Part shown: positions 8,392-16,359 of the stretch, in pieces
How the letters are laid out: each line of letters begins with the position of its first letter
How positions within the stretch are numbered: position 1 is the stretch's first letter
IMG/VR virus record: IMGVR_UViG_3300025115_000035
Coordinates: 1 to 35,613 of that record
From: a virus
Length of the DNA stretch: 35,613 nt
Direction: 5' to 3' (one strand)
Program-made: the position numbers and the translations under genes
Notes under the pieces: generated by a model
Databases searched by the model: none
The model's input: the letters and a program-made list of their open reading frames with translations, nothing else
What the model was told of the DNA's origin: nothing

Positions 8392-8477
8392 GGGTGTTTT
8401 ATTTTTTATAACGGAAGCCGTGTATGGTTTTGTGTTTTTAATGTGCGAAAGAAATTGTCTAACTAAATTATACGAAA

Positions 8478-8672
8478 ATGAAGAGAACTTATTTATTTAC
8501 TGTAAGCACCCGATATGTAGGGTCGGAAGTTAAAGATGAAATTGAACTTAATTTTGAAGATGATGCCACTGAGGAAGAAATTGAAAAAGAACTTTCTGAG
8601 ACGTGGTGTGATTGGAGAAACGAACAGTGCGATGGCGGATGGGAATTAATCGAGAGCGCAGGCAAAGATTAA
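8478..8672 (+). CDS. Small acidic hypothetical protein
   Basis: 64 residues, very acidic, with Trp and Cys (ETWCDWRNEQCDGGW) at the C-terminus. Predicted strand-helix layout: an N-terminal beta strand (TYLFTVSTRYVG), an acidic middle (DDATEEEIEKEL) and a short Cys/Trp-rich end. I recognise no family. It stands alone with more than 80 bases on each side. Confidence 0.55.
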   Translation: MKRTYLFTVSTRYVGSEVKDEIELNFEDDATEEEIEKELSETWCDWRNEQCDGGWELIESAGKD

Positions 8673-8693
8673 AAACATAAACTATACACGGCA

Positions 8694-8780
8694 GTTATGG
8701 TTAGTGCCATTAGTTCTTCAAGCATTAACCATAACGGACAGGTGTATGTGTAGGCCGGTTCTTCCGGCTTACATATACAC
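8694..8780 (+). other. Tandem RNA hairpins between small genes
   Basis: Two strong inverted repeats lie back to back. Arms 8694-8707 and 8722-8735 pair over 14 bases with one G-U and a 14-base loop. Arms 8742-8758 and 8764-8780 pair over 17 bases with two G-U pairs and a 5-base TTCTT loop. Because the only departures are wobble pairs, the structure fits RNA better than a DNA operator. The second hairpin is not followed by a T-run, so it is a poor terminator. Could be a structured leader for the 8873 gene or a small RNA. Confidence 0.55.
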
Positions 8781-8872
8781 GTAGTTAGGTTGCGTACTTG
8801 GTTAAAAAGGCATTTTGAAAAAGGATTTAACAGGCGTTGCGAACGCAAAAGTTTAATTAAAAATAGATAAAA

Positions 8873-9202
8873 ATGGAAGCAGAAAAATTTGAATCATGGG
8901 CAATCGTAGAATTGTTCGGTCACAACAGAATCGCTGGCAAATGTTCAGAACAGAATATTGCCGGAAGTAATATGCTAAGGGTTGATGTTCCCGAAACGAC
9001 TAAGAATCCAGCATTTACCAGACTACTTGGTAATGCTGCAATATATGCAATTAATCCAGTTACAGAGGAAGTTGCCAACCATTGGGCTAAACAACTGAAT
9101 GCAGCCCCTATAAACGCATGGGATGTGAGAGAATTTATGGAGAAAAATAATCTCGCCCTAAATGCACCGGAGAGTTATCACGTTGATCCAGAAGACGACT
9201 GA
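8873..9202 (+). CDS. Conserved phage hypothetical protein
   Basis: 109 residues with FESWAIVELFGHNRIAGKCSEQ at the N-terminus, then a conserved-looking core (NMLRVDVPET...NPAFTRLLGNAAIYAINPVTEE) and an acidic end. Proteins of this kind are common in Bacteroidales phages and mobile elements and, from memory, sometimes carry an unsupported 'acetyltransferase' label. No catalytic motif is visible. A 200-base leader with hairpins precedes it. Confidence 0.65.
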   Translation: MEAEKFESWAIVELFGHNRIAGKCSEQNIAGSNMLRVDVPETTKNPAFTRLLGNAAIYAINPVTEEVANHWAKQLNAAPINAWDVREFMEKNNLALNAPESYHVDPEDD

Positions 9203-9217
9203 ATTTGTCAAGTATCA

Positions 9218-9239
9218 CGGATGGGCGATAGCCCTTCCG
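9218..9239 (+). other. Hairpin downstream of 8873 gene
   Basis: CGGATGGGC and GCCCTTCCG pair over nine positions with one T-T mismatch and a GATA loop. No strong T-run follows, so it is either a weak terminator or one more structured element of this region. The rest of 9203-9365 holds no gene I can support. Confidence 0.35.
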
Positions 9240-9365
9240 TTGTTCTGGATTTCGCCTGTTAATTCCTTTTTTAAAATAGCGGGCGGGAGAGTATGCAACC
9301 TAACGGACACTGGTAGGATTTGAAAATTTACAGAAGCGAAAGAATAACACTAACTCATAGCAACT

Positions 9366-9611
9366 ATGAATCACACATGGAAACCGAACATCGACAAAGG
9401 GTATAAAATTATCCAGACGTGTGCAAGGTGCGGGATAATGAGGCAGAAGAGGACCGTTAGGCACTGTATGGCTATCGTTAATCACCCGCCGTGGAACGTA
9501 TATAAGTACGAATATGTCTGGCATTATACGGATGGCGAACACCCTGAAACGAGAGTGCGTCCTGATTGCAGCGATAAGCCGACATGGAGAACAGGGGGAG
9601 CGTCGGGGTAA
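9366..9611 (+). CDS. Small zinc-ribbon-like protein
   Basis: 81 residues with CARCG near residues 19-23, a second Cys in the middle (RHCMAI) and a late PDC, plus Trp/His/Tyr-rich filler (WNVYKYEYVWHYTDG). The Cys pattern suggests a small zinc-binding fold of a type frequent in Bacteroidales phages. The leader ends CAACT next to the ATG, much like the leaders of the 7337 and 7576 genes. Function unknown. Confidence 0.6.
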   Translation: MNHTWKPNIDKGYKIIQTCARCGIMRQKRTVRHCMAIVNHPPWNVYKYEYVWHYTDGEHPETRVRPDCSDKPTWRTGGASG

Positions 9612-9908
9612 ATTTTTTAAGCCTACCTGTAGTTAGTACAAGTTTGACGGCTTTGTGGGATTGGCAGTCTTGCGTAATTTGTACTAACTATGTTATAACG
9701 GTATAAAAATTACCGTTATAAAGTGTTAAGCCAGATAAAGTGTATGTTAATTAAAAAATAATCAGATGTGAGATCCGGGATGTGGCAGATGAGATTAACC
9801 GCACGAGATTTTTCTGCGTGATCCCGGCGACATCTGTTAATAACCATACCTTAAAACCGCTTTGCAACCCCTTTAATAGTAGCTGTTCATCGTGTTAATA
9901 TCTTGCAA
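9612..9908 (+). other. Structured intergenic region, no gene seen
   Basis: About 390 bases lie between the 9366 gene and portal, with no credible frame. Three structures stand out. First, a perfect 12-base inverted repeat pairs 9630-9641 with 9679-9690. Second, a perfect 11-base hairpin pairs 9693-9703 with 9711-9721 around a 7-base loop. Third, a larger fold pairs 9763-9769 with 9830-9836 and 9775-9780 with 9822-9827 around a smaller hairpin. The density of structure suggests a non-coding RNA or a long portal-operon leader, but I match it to no known family. Confidence 0.45.
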
Positions 9909-9945
9909 AAAGCTGGTAAACAATGTTTACCGGCTTTCTTATTTC
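9909..9945 (+). terminator. Rho-independent terminator upstream of portal
   Basis: Arms 9909-9922 and 9924-9937 form a 14-base stem with one G-U pair around a very short loop (AAAGCTGGTAAAC / GTTTACCGGCTTT), followed by CTTATTTC. It would end the accessory transcript and separate it from the head operon that begins at 10006. Confidence 0.7.
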
Positions 9946-10005
9946 ATGCACCGAACTTTGTACAAGACAAACTGATCAACTCAATTTCATTGTATGAAGA
10001 GGTAA

Positions 10006-11247
10006 ATGGGTAAAAAACTCTCACTGCTCGACAGGTTCTCGGCAGCTGCCGATATCTTAACCCGCGGCACCTTCACAATGCCGGTTTCTGAATGGAAATC
10101 AAATTACTATTTCGGCGCATCCACCAACTCAGGCATAGCTGTTAACGAGGTTACCGCACAGCGGTACTCTGCAGTGTTTGCCTGTGTTCGTCTTTACGAG
10201 TGGGTTACGGCATCGCTGCCTATGAAGATTACTCGCACCGAGGGTAACACACTCGTCGAGATCAAAGAAGGTGAGATCTTCGATCTGCTCAACTACCCCA
10301 ACCGGTTCCAGAATATTTACCAGTTCAACGCACTTATGAATGCCAGGCTCCAGCTGCACGGCAATGCCCTGGCAATAATCAAGACCGACAAGTCCGGCAG
10401 GGCTGTTGAGCTTGTGCCGGTCGAATGGTCGAGTGTTAATGTTCGCCTGGTTAACGGCGAACCTGTTTATGTTGTCGACGATAAGGAAACAGGAATAAAA
10501 GGCACTTTTCTTTACTGGGAAGTTATTCATTATAAGATCAACAGCCGTAACGGGTGGGTGGGACTCTCGCCCCTTACCGTTGCGCGCGAGTCAATCGGCC
10601 ACGGACTGGCTATTGAACAGTTCGGTTCGGGATTCTTTAAAAAAGGAGGCAACCTTAAAGGCGCACTCGAAACCGACGGCCACCTGAGCGATAAGGAGTT
10701 TTCTGCATGGAAAAACCGCTGGGAGAAATATTACGGCGGGGCCGTGGGCGATCATACCACCCCGGTTCTCGAGTACGGAATGAAATACAAACAGATAGGT
10801 GTGGCTCCCAACGATGCACAATTTATCGAATCGGGTATCTTCCGTATTACCGATGTGGCCCGGTTCTTCGGGGTAACGCCTTCAATAATAGGCGAGAACA
10901 CAAAGAACGCATTCACCTCTGCCGAGCAGCAGGCTATTGACTTTGTTCGCTACAGCCTCTCGCCCCTTTGTAAGAACCAGGTTGCCGAGCTCGAGTTCAA
11001 GCTAATGAACCGCGACGAACGCGGTAAGAACGATATTGTATTTGATCTCGATTACCTGCTTAAAGGCGACATGGTAACCCGGGCCAGATACCTGCAGGTA
11101 ATGGTTACCACCGGAATATTTACACGTAATGAGGCAAGGGCCGTGGAAGGCAAGTCGCCGCTCGAAGGGCTGGATGAGCCGCTCGATCCGGCATTCATTA
11201 CGGGGAAACAGGGTTTAACAAACGATAAAGAGAAAGACAATGAGTAA
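10006..11247 (+). CDS. HK97-family portal protein
   Basis: 413 residues, the usual length of the HK97 portal family. It forms the dodecameric ring at the capsid vertex through which DNA enters and to which terminase and connector attach. Typical segments are YSAVFACVRLYEWVTASLP near residue 48, NARLQLHGNALAII (about 110-124), PLTVARESIGHGLAIEQFG, and RITDVARFFGVTPSIIGE followed by SAEQQAIDFVRYSLSPL. An AAGAGG site precedes the ATG. The stop overlaps the protease start by eight bases, the normal order portal-protease-capsid. Confidence 0.96.
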   Translation: MGKKLSLLDRFSAAADILTRGTFTMPVSEWKSNYYFGASTNSGIAVNEVTAQRYSAVFACVRLYEWVTASLPMKITRTEGNTLVEIKEGEIFDLLNYPNRFQNIYQFNALMNARLQLHGNALAIIKTDKSGRAVELVPVEWSSVNVRLVNGEPVYVVDDKETGIKGTFLYWEVIHYKINSRNGWVGLSPLTVARESIGHGLAIEQFGSGFFKKGGNLKGALETDGHLSDKEFSAWKNRWEKYYGGAVGDHTTPVLEYGMKYKQIGVAPNDAQFIESGIFRITDVARFFGVTPSIIGENTKNAFTSAEQQAIDFVRYSLSPLCKNQVAELEFKLMNRDERGKNDIVFDLDYLLKGDMVTRARYLQVMVTTGIFTRNEARAVEGKSPLEGLDEPLDPAFITGKQGLTNDKEKDNE

Positions 11248-12004
11248 GAAAATAACTTTCGGTCATGTGCGCGCTATCCCTGAAGATGCGGGCGAAACAA
11301 GGATCATACCGTTCATTCTTTCAACACCCGAGCGCGACCGTCATCATACAAAGCTCAACCAGGACAACTGGCTCCTCGATAATTACCGCAAAAATCCCGT
11401 GGTGGGATACATGCACAACCTGTATGGCGACCTGTGCAACGTGCCCGATCCCGACGATGTTATCGGCCAGGATAAAGGAGTAGGCACGATTATCGACAAC
11501 GGTATAAAAGTGCTATCCGGTTCCACACTTTTCGATCCGCCCGAGCTTAACATAAAAGCAGAAAAGATATTCCGCAAGCTTCTTCTCGGCAGCCTTCGTG
11601 CCGTATCAGTAGGTTTCAAAGATATCGGCAAGGGGTACTGGGGCCAGGGCGACGAAGCCGAAGGGCGCGACAACGAAACATACTATTTCGAGGGGCAGGA
11701 GCTGTACGAGTATTCAGTGGTTAATATCCCGGGCAATGCCGGTGCAGGCAAGCGCGACATGCGTTTCATGCGCGAGAACACATATGCCGCACTCATGTAT
11801 GCATTTCGCGAACTGGGTAAAAACTACCGGCTCAGCCAGATCGAAACGATGCGTGTACGCGATATTCTCGACCTGCTCGACGGCAAGGATATAGAGATCC
11901 GTGAAACAGATCCCGATAAGGTGCGCCTTATGCTTCAGGAAGAAGAGGCAGTTAAGGCACAGCGCGAGCTGGTTAATAGCCAGATGAGAAAATTCATTAA
12001 GTAA
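11240..12004 (+). CDS. HK97-family prohead protease
   Basis: 254-residue assembly protease that trims the capsid scaffold during head maturation. It has the family opening (IPFILSTPERDRHHTKLNQDNW), a likely catalytic His in VVGYMHN (residue 59) and the likely nucleophile Ser in LRAVSVGF (residue 123), followed by YEYSVVNIPGNAGA. It overlaps portal and lies 44 bases ahead of the capsid gene. The C-terminal 70 residues are charged helix, probably removed or used as scaffold. Confidence 0.93.
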   Translation: MSKKITFGHVRAIPEDAGETRIIPFILSTPERDRHHTKLNQDNWLLDNYRKNPVVGYMHNLYGDLCNVPDPDDVIGQDKGVGTIIDNGIKVLSGSTLFDPPELNIKAEKIFRKLLLGSLRAVSVGFKDIGKGYWGQGDEAEGRDNETYYFEGQELYEYSVVNIPGNAGAGKRDMRFMRENTYAALMYAFRELGKNYRLSQIETMRVRDILDLLDGKDIEIRETDPDKVRLMLQEEEAVKAQRELVNSQMRKFIK

Positions 12005-12048
12005 AACGGCCTTCTTAGGCAAATAAATAACAATTAATAATTAAACAG

Positions 12049-13332
12049 ATGAACAGCAAAGAACTAAGAATGAAGCTGGAGGCCCTCAGAAAGGAGCTTG
12101 AAACAATAGCTAAGAAGGCCTCTGATCAGGTCACCGACGAGGATCGCGCAGCCTGGGTGACAAAACGGACAGAGTATGAAGACCTGGCCGAAAAACTGCG
12201 CATTGAACTCGACCGGGAATTATTCACCCGGGCCAATGCAGGATCAGGCCTCAGTGTTAAAGATCTGAGGGATATGGGAAGGTATTCATTCCGCAAGGCT
12301 ATCCTGGCACAGCTCAAAGGACAGGAGCTCGACGGCATCGAACTCGAGATGCACCAGGAAGCTCAGCGCGAAGCCCGCGAACTCGGCTTTGCCGCTCCCA
12401 TGAAAGGGTTTGGCGTTCCGTATGCGCTGCTGAGCAATAAGCCGCTCTCGCGTGCCAGCACCGGCCAGAATGTAACTACGGTTGCCGACGGCGGATACCT
12501 GGTACAGGAAGAACCTCTCCTGTATTACAACGCTCTTGCCAATAAGCTTCTGCTTCCGGGTATGGGTGCCAAGTTCCTCACGGGCCTTGTAGGCGATCTT
12601 CCTCTGATTGAGGGTGGATCCTTCACAGCAAGCTGGCTCGATGAAGATGCTACCGATACCGCAACAAAAATGGCATTCGATGAGCTTGTAATGAAACCCA
12701 ACAGGCTCCAGGTTACCGGTGCCCTCTCAATACAGCTGTTAAGGCAGGCCAGTGTCGATGTTGAACGCTACATAGAGGAAGCTCTTGTAACTGCTCACGC
12801 ACAGGGATTGCAGACAGCTGCTATCAATGGAAGCGGTACCCCTCCCGAGCCTCGCGGCATCCTTAACAAGGTTGGTATCGGCGCAGTAACCGGAGGCGAC
12901 AATGGTGCTGTTCCAACCTGGGCAAATATTGTAGATCTCGAAACTGAGGTTGCTACCGATAACGCCGAAGGCCCTTCAATGGCTTACTTAACCAATGCCA
13001 AGGTAAGAGGCAAGCTCAAGCAGACCGAGAAAGCTTCCGGCACGGCTCAGTTTATTTGGGATCTCGACGAAATGAACGGGTATCCTGCAATGGTAACGAA
13101 TGCCGTTCCGTCAACCCTTTCAAAGGGCAACCAGTCGAGCGCGCTGTCAGCAATAATCTTCGGCGATTTCAGCAAGCTGCATATCGGCCAGTGGGGTAAC
13201 CTCGAGATAATCGTCGACCCTTACTCGCTCAAGAAGAAGGCAGAGGTTGAGATAACCGTTATCAGCTACGGCGATATCGGAATCGTTCAGCCCGAAGCTT
13301 TCGCTGCAATGAAAGATGTCATTACGGTTTAG
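12049..13332 (+). CDS. HK97-fold major capsid protein
   Basis: 427 residues. Residues 1 to about 65 are a charged coiled-coil (delta/scaffold domain), followed by the HK97 core starting around VADGGYLVQEEPLL. Family features include the ALSIQLLRQASVDVERYIEEALV helix, the INGSGTPPEPRGILN loop and IIFGDFSKLHIGQWGNLEIIVDPYS near the end. The protease just upstream would remove the N-terminal domain. The leader is AT-rich (ATTAATAATTAAACAG) with no Shine-Dalgarno, typical for highly expressed Bacteroidota genes. Confidence 0.96.
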   Translation: MNSKELRMKLEALRKELETIAKKASDQVTDEDRAAWVTKRTEYEDLAEKLRIELDRELFTRANAGSGLSVKDLRDMGRYSFRKAILAQLKGQELDGIELEMHQEAQREARELGFAAPMKGFGVPYALLSNKPLSRASTGQNVTTVADGGYLVQEEPLLYYNALANKLLLPGMGAKFLTGLVGDLPLIEGGSFTASWLDEDATDTATKMAFDELVMKPNRLQVTGALSIQLLRQASVDVERYIEEALVTAHAQGLQTAAINGSGTPPEPRGILNKVGIGAVTGGDNGAVPTWANIVDLETEVATDNAEGPSMAYLTNAKVRGKLKQTEKASGTAQFIWDLDEMNGYPAMVTNAVPSTLSKGNQSSALSAIIFGDFSKLHIGQWGNLEIIVDPYSLKKKAEVEITVISYGDIGIVQPEAFAAMKDVITV

Positions 13333-13371
13333 TCCGGTTTCTTTTCATATCGATCAGGTTAGTTAGGTTAG

Positions 13372-13400
13372 AGGGCCGGTCGTTCCGGCCGGCCCTTTTT
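13372..13400 (+). terminator. Terminator after the capsid gene
   Basis: AGGGCCGG (13372-13379) and CCGGCCCT (13389-13396) form a GC-rich stem followed by a run of T. An alternative stem within the loop (GGCCGG/CCGGCC) is also possible. It probably lowers transcription beyond the capsid gene. Confidence 0.75.
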
Positions 13401-13407
13401 CAAAAAA

Positions 13408-13749
13408 ATGAATGTTATGATCAAAGGTAAATTCCTGAAATCGCACCCGGCCTTCTCATACTTCGAGGGCGAGATTGGTTTTGTCCCTGCCGACAAGGCC
13501 GACCGTCTGGTGAGGGAAGGCTTTTTTCTTCCGATACCCGATACTATTGTAAGCGAGGTTGAAAAAAACCAGCCTTCATCGAATCCGCTCCCGGCAGATC
13601 TTCCCGCCCGCGAAAAGCTATTTGAATCCGGTTATAAAACACTGGCAGAGATTAAGGCGGCAGACGATGCCTTGCTCGAAGTTCCCGGCATAAGCAATGC
13701 CGTTCTGAAGAAGATTAAGAAGTACCTCGAGAAATTCGTATTTGAATAG
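13408..13749 (+). CDS. Helix-hairpin-helix protein of the head operon
   Basis: 113 residues. The N-terminal part (IKGKFLKSHPAFSYFEGEIGFVPADKADRLVREGFF) looks like a small beta domain found in short phage head proteins. The C-terminal part (LPAREKLFESGYKTLAEIKAADDALLEVPGISNAVLKKIKKYL) is a helix-hairpin-helix-like fold with the VPGI turn. It lies between capsid and connector, where small head-completion or decoration proteins are found. An alternative ATG at 13417 would remove three residues. Confidence 0.65.
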   Translation: MNVMIKGKFLKSHPAFSYFEGEIGFVPADKADRLVREGFFLPIPDTIVSEVEKNQPSSNPLPADLPAREKLFESGYKTLAEIKAADDALLEVPGISNAVLKKIKKYLEKFVFE

Positions 13750-13750
13750 T

Positions 13751-14359
13751 ATGGCACTCGAAAAGAGATACAGGTTAGATACGGCTGCTACGGCATACCC
13801 CTGCACGGTCGACGATCTGAAGAGAAACCTTCACATCCGAACCGACGACGATGATATTGATCGCGATCAGCTGCTGCAGGATCTTATCTATTCAGCCGTT
13901 GAGCAGAGCCAGAACAACACCGGAAGGCAATACTGCCAGGCTACCTTTACTCTTTTTCTTAACGAGTACCCCGATGGCGGCGTGGTTGAGATCGAGAAGG
14001 GCCCGGTAATAGAGATACTCTCTGTTAAGTATTATGCTTCGGGCGCAACATCTCTTACTACTGTCGACCCCGCCGATTATGAGCTCGATAACTACGAAGA
14101 CACAGCAAGGTTGCGCTTTAAGGAAGAGTTTACACCAGATGGTGATATGCTTAACCCTATTCAGATACAGTACACCGCGGGCTATTCTGCCCTTGGCGCA
14201 CAGGTGTCGGCGGTGCCTAAACAGCTGAAAGACGCTGTTGTGCTCCGCGCTTCATCTTCCTATCTCAATCCGGGAAACGATCCGGAGAATTACCAGGGTA
14301 GTGTCAAGATCCGCCGTGCAGAGATACTCGAGAAAGACTTTAAACCCCAGCGATTCTGA
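13751..14359 (+). CDS. Head-tail connector protein (gp6-like)
   Basis: 202 residues from the ATG at 13751, one base after the previous stop; an in-frame TTG nine bases earlier is a less likely start. It matches the connector family that forms the ring under the portal: N-terminal TVDDLKRNLHI helix, a DRDQLLQDLIYSAVEQSQNNTGRQY helix, a beta region (PVIEILSVKYY), QIQYTAGYSALGAQVSAVPKQLKDAVVLRASSSY-like helix, and a basic C-terminus. The stop overlaps the next ATG. Confidence 0.85.
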   Translation: MALEKRYRLDTAATAYPCTVDDLKRNLHIRTDDDDIDRDQLLQDLIYSAVEQSQNNTGRQYCQATFTLFLNEYPDGGVVEIEKGPVIEILSVKYYASGATSLTTVDPADYELDNYEDTARLRFKEEFTPDGDMLNPIQIQYTAGYSALGAQVSAVPKQLKDAVVLRASSSYLNPGNDPENYQGSVKIRRAEILEKDFKPQRF

Positions 14360-14691
14360 TGAGCTCTGACTTTAACCCCGGCAGCTTCGACAGGAACGTT
14401 TCCTGGCAAACGGTTACCACCACGCGTACCGGCATGGGATCGCCGTCGAAAACATATACTCACAGCTTCTATGCTTATATGAGCCGCCGTCCGGTTTCGG
14501 GAAACCAGGAGCAGTATGTTACAGGTAGGGGGGTGCTTCCGTTCAGGTTTATTTACAGGGGGCATTACAAGTCTGACATGAACGAAACAATGATCATTGT
14601 CGACGGATCTGTCAAGTACAATGTTCTGAGTGTCGATCCGGTTCAGAACAATATGTTCGTTGAAATTCTGGCAGAAAGGGTAACGGAATGA
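14359..14691 (+). CDS. Head-tail adaptor / head closure protein
   Basis: 110 residues, the size of the Phage_H_T_join (SPP1 gp16-like) family. It starts with a short turn (PGSFDRNVSWQ) and is mostly beta strands (TVTTTRTGMGSPSKTYTHSFYAYMSRR; RFIYRGHY; NETMIIVDGSVKYNVLSVDPV), ending FVEILAERVTE, which is the usual layout. It closes the head and joins the tail. Overlaps with both neighbours show one translational unit. Confidence 0.8.
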   Translation: MSSDFNPGSFDRNVSWQTVTTTRTGMGSPSKTYTHSFYAYMSRRPVSGNQEQYVTGRGVLPFRFIYRGHYKSDMNETMIIVDGSVKYNVLSVDPVQNNMFVEILAERVTE

Positions 14692-15191
14692 GCGCGTTCG
14701 TTCTCGACGGCTACGATAATGTGATAAACATACTTCGCAAAATGCCCGAAGATGGTTACCGCAAACCCGTTATGGCTGCCTTTAAAGCAGCTGCCGAACC
14801 GGTTAAGGAGGCAATGATCAATAGCCTCCCTCCCGAGCTGCGCAAGCTGAAGAAAGCCATTAAGATAAAGCCAGGCAAAAGCAAGCGGCCTTCGCTTGCC
14901 GTGGGTGTTTACGGCAGGCAGATGCTGTACCGTAACCGCAGGGGTGTAGACTGGGATCCGTACATGCTTATTTACTGGCACAACTACGGAACCATTGCCG
15001 GAAGGTCGCCGCTGCACCAGTTCAAAAACAAGGTGCGCCCTGCTTCGCTCAGGCGGGGCGGCGGAATCAGGGCCAGGCTGTTTATTGAGAATGCTGTGGC
15101 TGCATCGCTGCCGAAAGCAGAAAGACGGTTCGAGACGGCATACGCATTCGAGCATCACAGGTTTTTAGAAAAGGAGGCTGCAAAATGGTAA
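14688..15191 (+). CDS. Tail completion / neck protein (HK97 gp10-like)
   Basis: 167 residues. The N-terminal amphipathic helix region (LDGYDNVINILRKMPEDGYRKPVMAAFKAAAEPVKEAMI) and the central YMLIYWHNYGTIAGRSPLHQF are typical of HK97 gp10-like proteins, where a W-x-N/E-x-GT motif is conserved. The middle is strongly basic (KKAIKIKPGKSKRPS). It lies between the adaptor and tail terminator, the standard position. Confidence 0.82.
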   Translation: MSAFVLDGYDNVINILRKMPEDGYRKPVMAAFKAAAEPVKEAMINSLPPELRKLKKAIKIKPGKSKRPSLAVGVYGRQMLYRNRRGVDWDPYMLIYWHNYGTIAGRSPLHQFKNKVRPASLRRGGGIRARLFIENAVAASLPKAERRFETAYAFEHHRFLEKEAAKW

Positions 15192-15550
15192 GCGATGTTA
15201 TTCAGTCAACACTGGCAGCCATCATCTCCAATACAAATTTTGCAATGGGAGATGAGCAGATTGAAACACCATACTGTGTTCACAAGGAGTATGGCGAGCC
15301 CGAATATGTTAAGGCAGGCATATGCGGGTATAATTACGACTGCGAAATACTTATTGTAGACGATACTGCCGACAAGGTAGAAGCTCTTTTTCAGCTGGTA
15401 AAAACAGCAATGGAGGCACTTACGGGGCAAACGGTTTCGGGCACACAGATAGACCTGGTGGTGCTCGAAAGCGACGATCCCGATTTTGACACGGAAAGCA
15501 AGATGTATTACACCATATTGAAATTCACAGTATTAACATTAACACGATAA
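15185..15550 (+). CDS. Tail terminator protein
   Basis: 121 residues, starting seven bases inside the previous gene behind a good AAGGAGG site. N-terminal helix (VSDVIQSTLAAIISNTNFAMGDEQ), then IETPYCVHKEYGEPEYVKAGICGYNYDCEILIVDD strands, DKVEALFQLVKTAME helix and a final ILKFTVLTLTR strand. This is the layout of DUF3168-type tail terminators that cap the tail tube. Assignment rests on fold pattern and position. Confidence 0.75.
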   Translation: MVSDVIQSTLAAIISNTNFAMGDEQIETPYCVHKEYGEPEYVKAGICGYNYDCEILIVDDTADKVEALFQLVKTAMEALTGQTVSGTQIDLVVLESDDPDFDTESKMYYTILKFTVLTLTR

Positions 15551-15554
15551 AAGC

Positions 15555-15989
15555 ATGGCACAGACTAAGATTTACGGTTACCTGCTCTCTTTAAAATGGG
15601 GTACCAAGCTCATTGTGGGGCTCGAAACCACAGGCCTCAAGCTGAAGGCAAACTTCGAGGAGATTCTGCTTAAAGCACAGAACGGTGTTCCGGCAGACGA
15701 TTTTATCGATTACGATATCGACCTAACCTTCTCCGGCAAAGCCATGGAAATGGATTCGGGCGACAGCGGAACACACGAAGATTTTGAGACACTCCGTGCA
15801 GCTGCAGCTGCAGGGGCAGAGGTGGCATTTGTTTACGGCAGGTTCGTTGTAGGCGAAAAGATCGTTACCGGTACCTGCACCCTCCGCGACTGGAGCGAAG
15901 ATGCCGGAAGCAAAAAGGAGCTGGCATCGTGGAGCGGATCGGCTAAGGCAGTGAAGGGCACGGTTCAGTTTACCACTTACTCGGCGTAA
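15555..15989 (+). CDS. Major tail (tube) protein
   Basis: 144 residues, almost all beta strand with a TTGLKLKANFEEILLKAQNGVPADDFIDYDIDL segment near the N-terminus and a C-terminal GTCTLRDWSEDAGSKKELASWSGSAKAVKGTVQF, in keeping with siphovirus tail tube proteins. It stacks as hexameric rings around the tape measure. It directly precedes the tail chaperone pair, which is the conserved order. Confidence 0.85.
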   Translation: MAQTKIYGYLLSLKWGTKLIVGLETTGLKLKANFEEILLKAQNGVPADDFIDYDIDLTFSGKAMEMDSGDSGTHEDFETLRAAAAAGAEVAFVYGRFVVGEKIVTGTCTLRDWSEDAGSKKELASWSGSAKAVKGTVQFTTYSA

Positions 15990-15993
15990 AGCT

Positions 15994-16359
15994 ATGAAGC
16001 CCGATTACCTCGTGCTCAAAAACGGCACCCGCGTTCGTATTGAATGGAACGCCAATTCGCTTGCCATGTTCGTAATGCTTACAGGTATCGACCTGAGCCA
16101 GCTTATTAACATGAAGCCCGGCATAAAGATGCTTATTACCCTGGCATGGTGCGCTGCCGTTGAAGGCGAAGCTGCCGACGGGAATGACCTTGCTGTAAGT
16201 GAACTTGAGTTTGGCCGCCTTATGAGCATGGATAATATCGTGCAGTTCTCTGAAATATTCGCCCGCCAGGGGCAGGGTTCGGAATATCAAAAAAAAAGCC
16301 CGCCCCCGGACAACCCGCTGAAAGTCCTTCTCAGGTCGATCCGGTCGACGATGAGCTGA
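15994..16359 (+). CDS. Tail assembly chaperone, short form (G-like)
   Basis: 121 residues read in the zero frame. The core is helical (SLAMFVMLTGIDLSQLI, GIKMLITLAWCAAV, ELEFGRLMSMDNIVQFSEIF). After residue 98 it passes over a run of nine A (16289-16297) and ends in a short Pro/Ser/Arg tail. It is expected to coat the tape measure protein during tail assembly. The long form described separately is made by frameshifting in this run. Confidence 0.85.
   Translation: MKPDYLVLKNGTRVRIEWNANSLAMFVMLTGIDLSQLINMKPGIKMLITLAWCAAVEGEAADGNDLAVSELEFGRLMSMDNIVQFSEIFARQGQGSEYQKKSPPPDNPLKVLLRSIRSTMS

Noticed and set aside
13742-13750. TTG start for the connector gene
   Set aside because: It overlaps the preceding gene, and an ATG at 13751 right after the stop gives the usual N-terminus.
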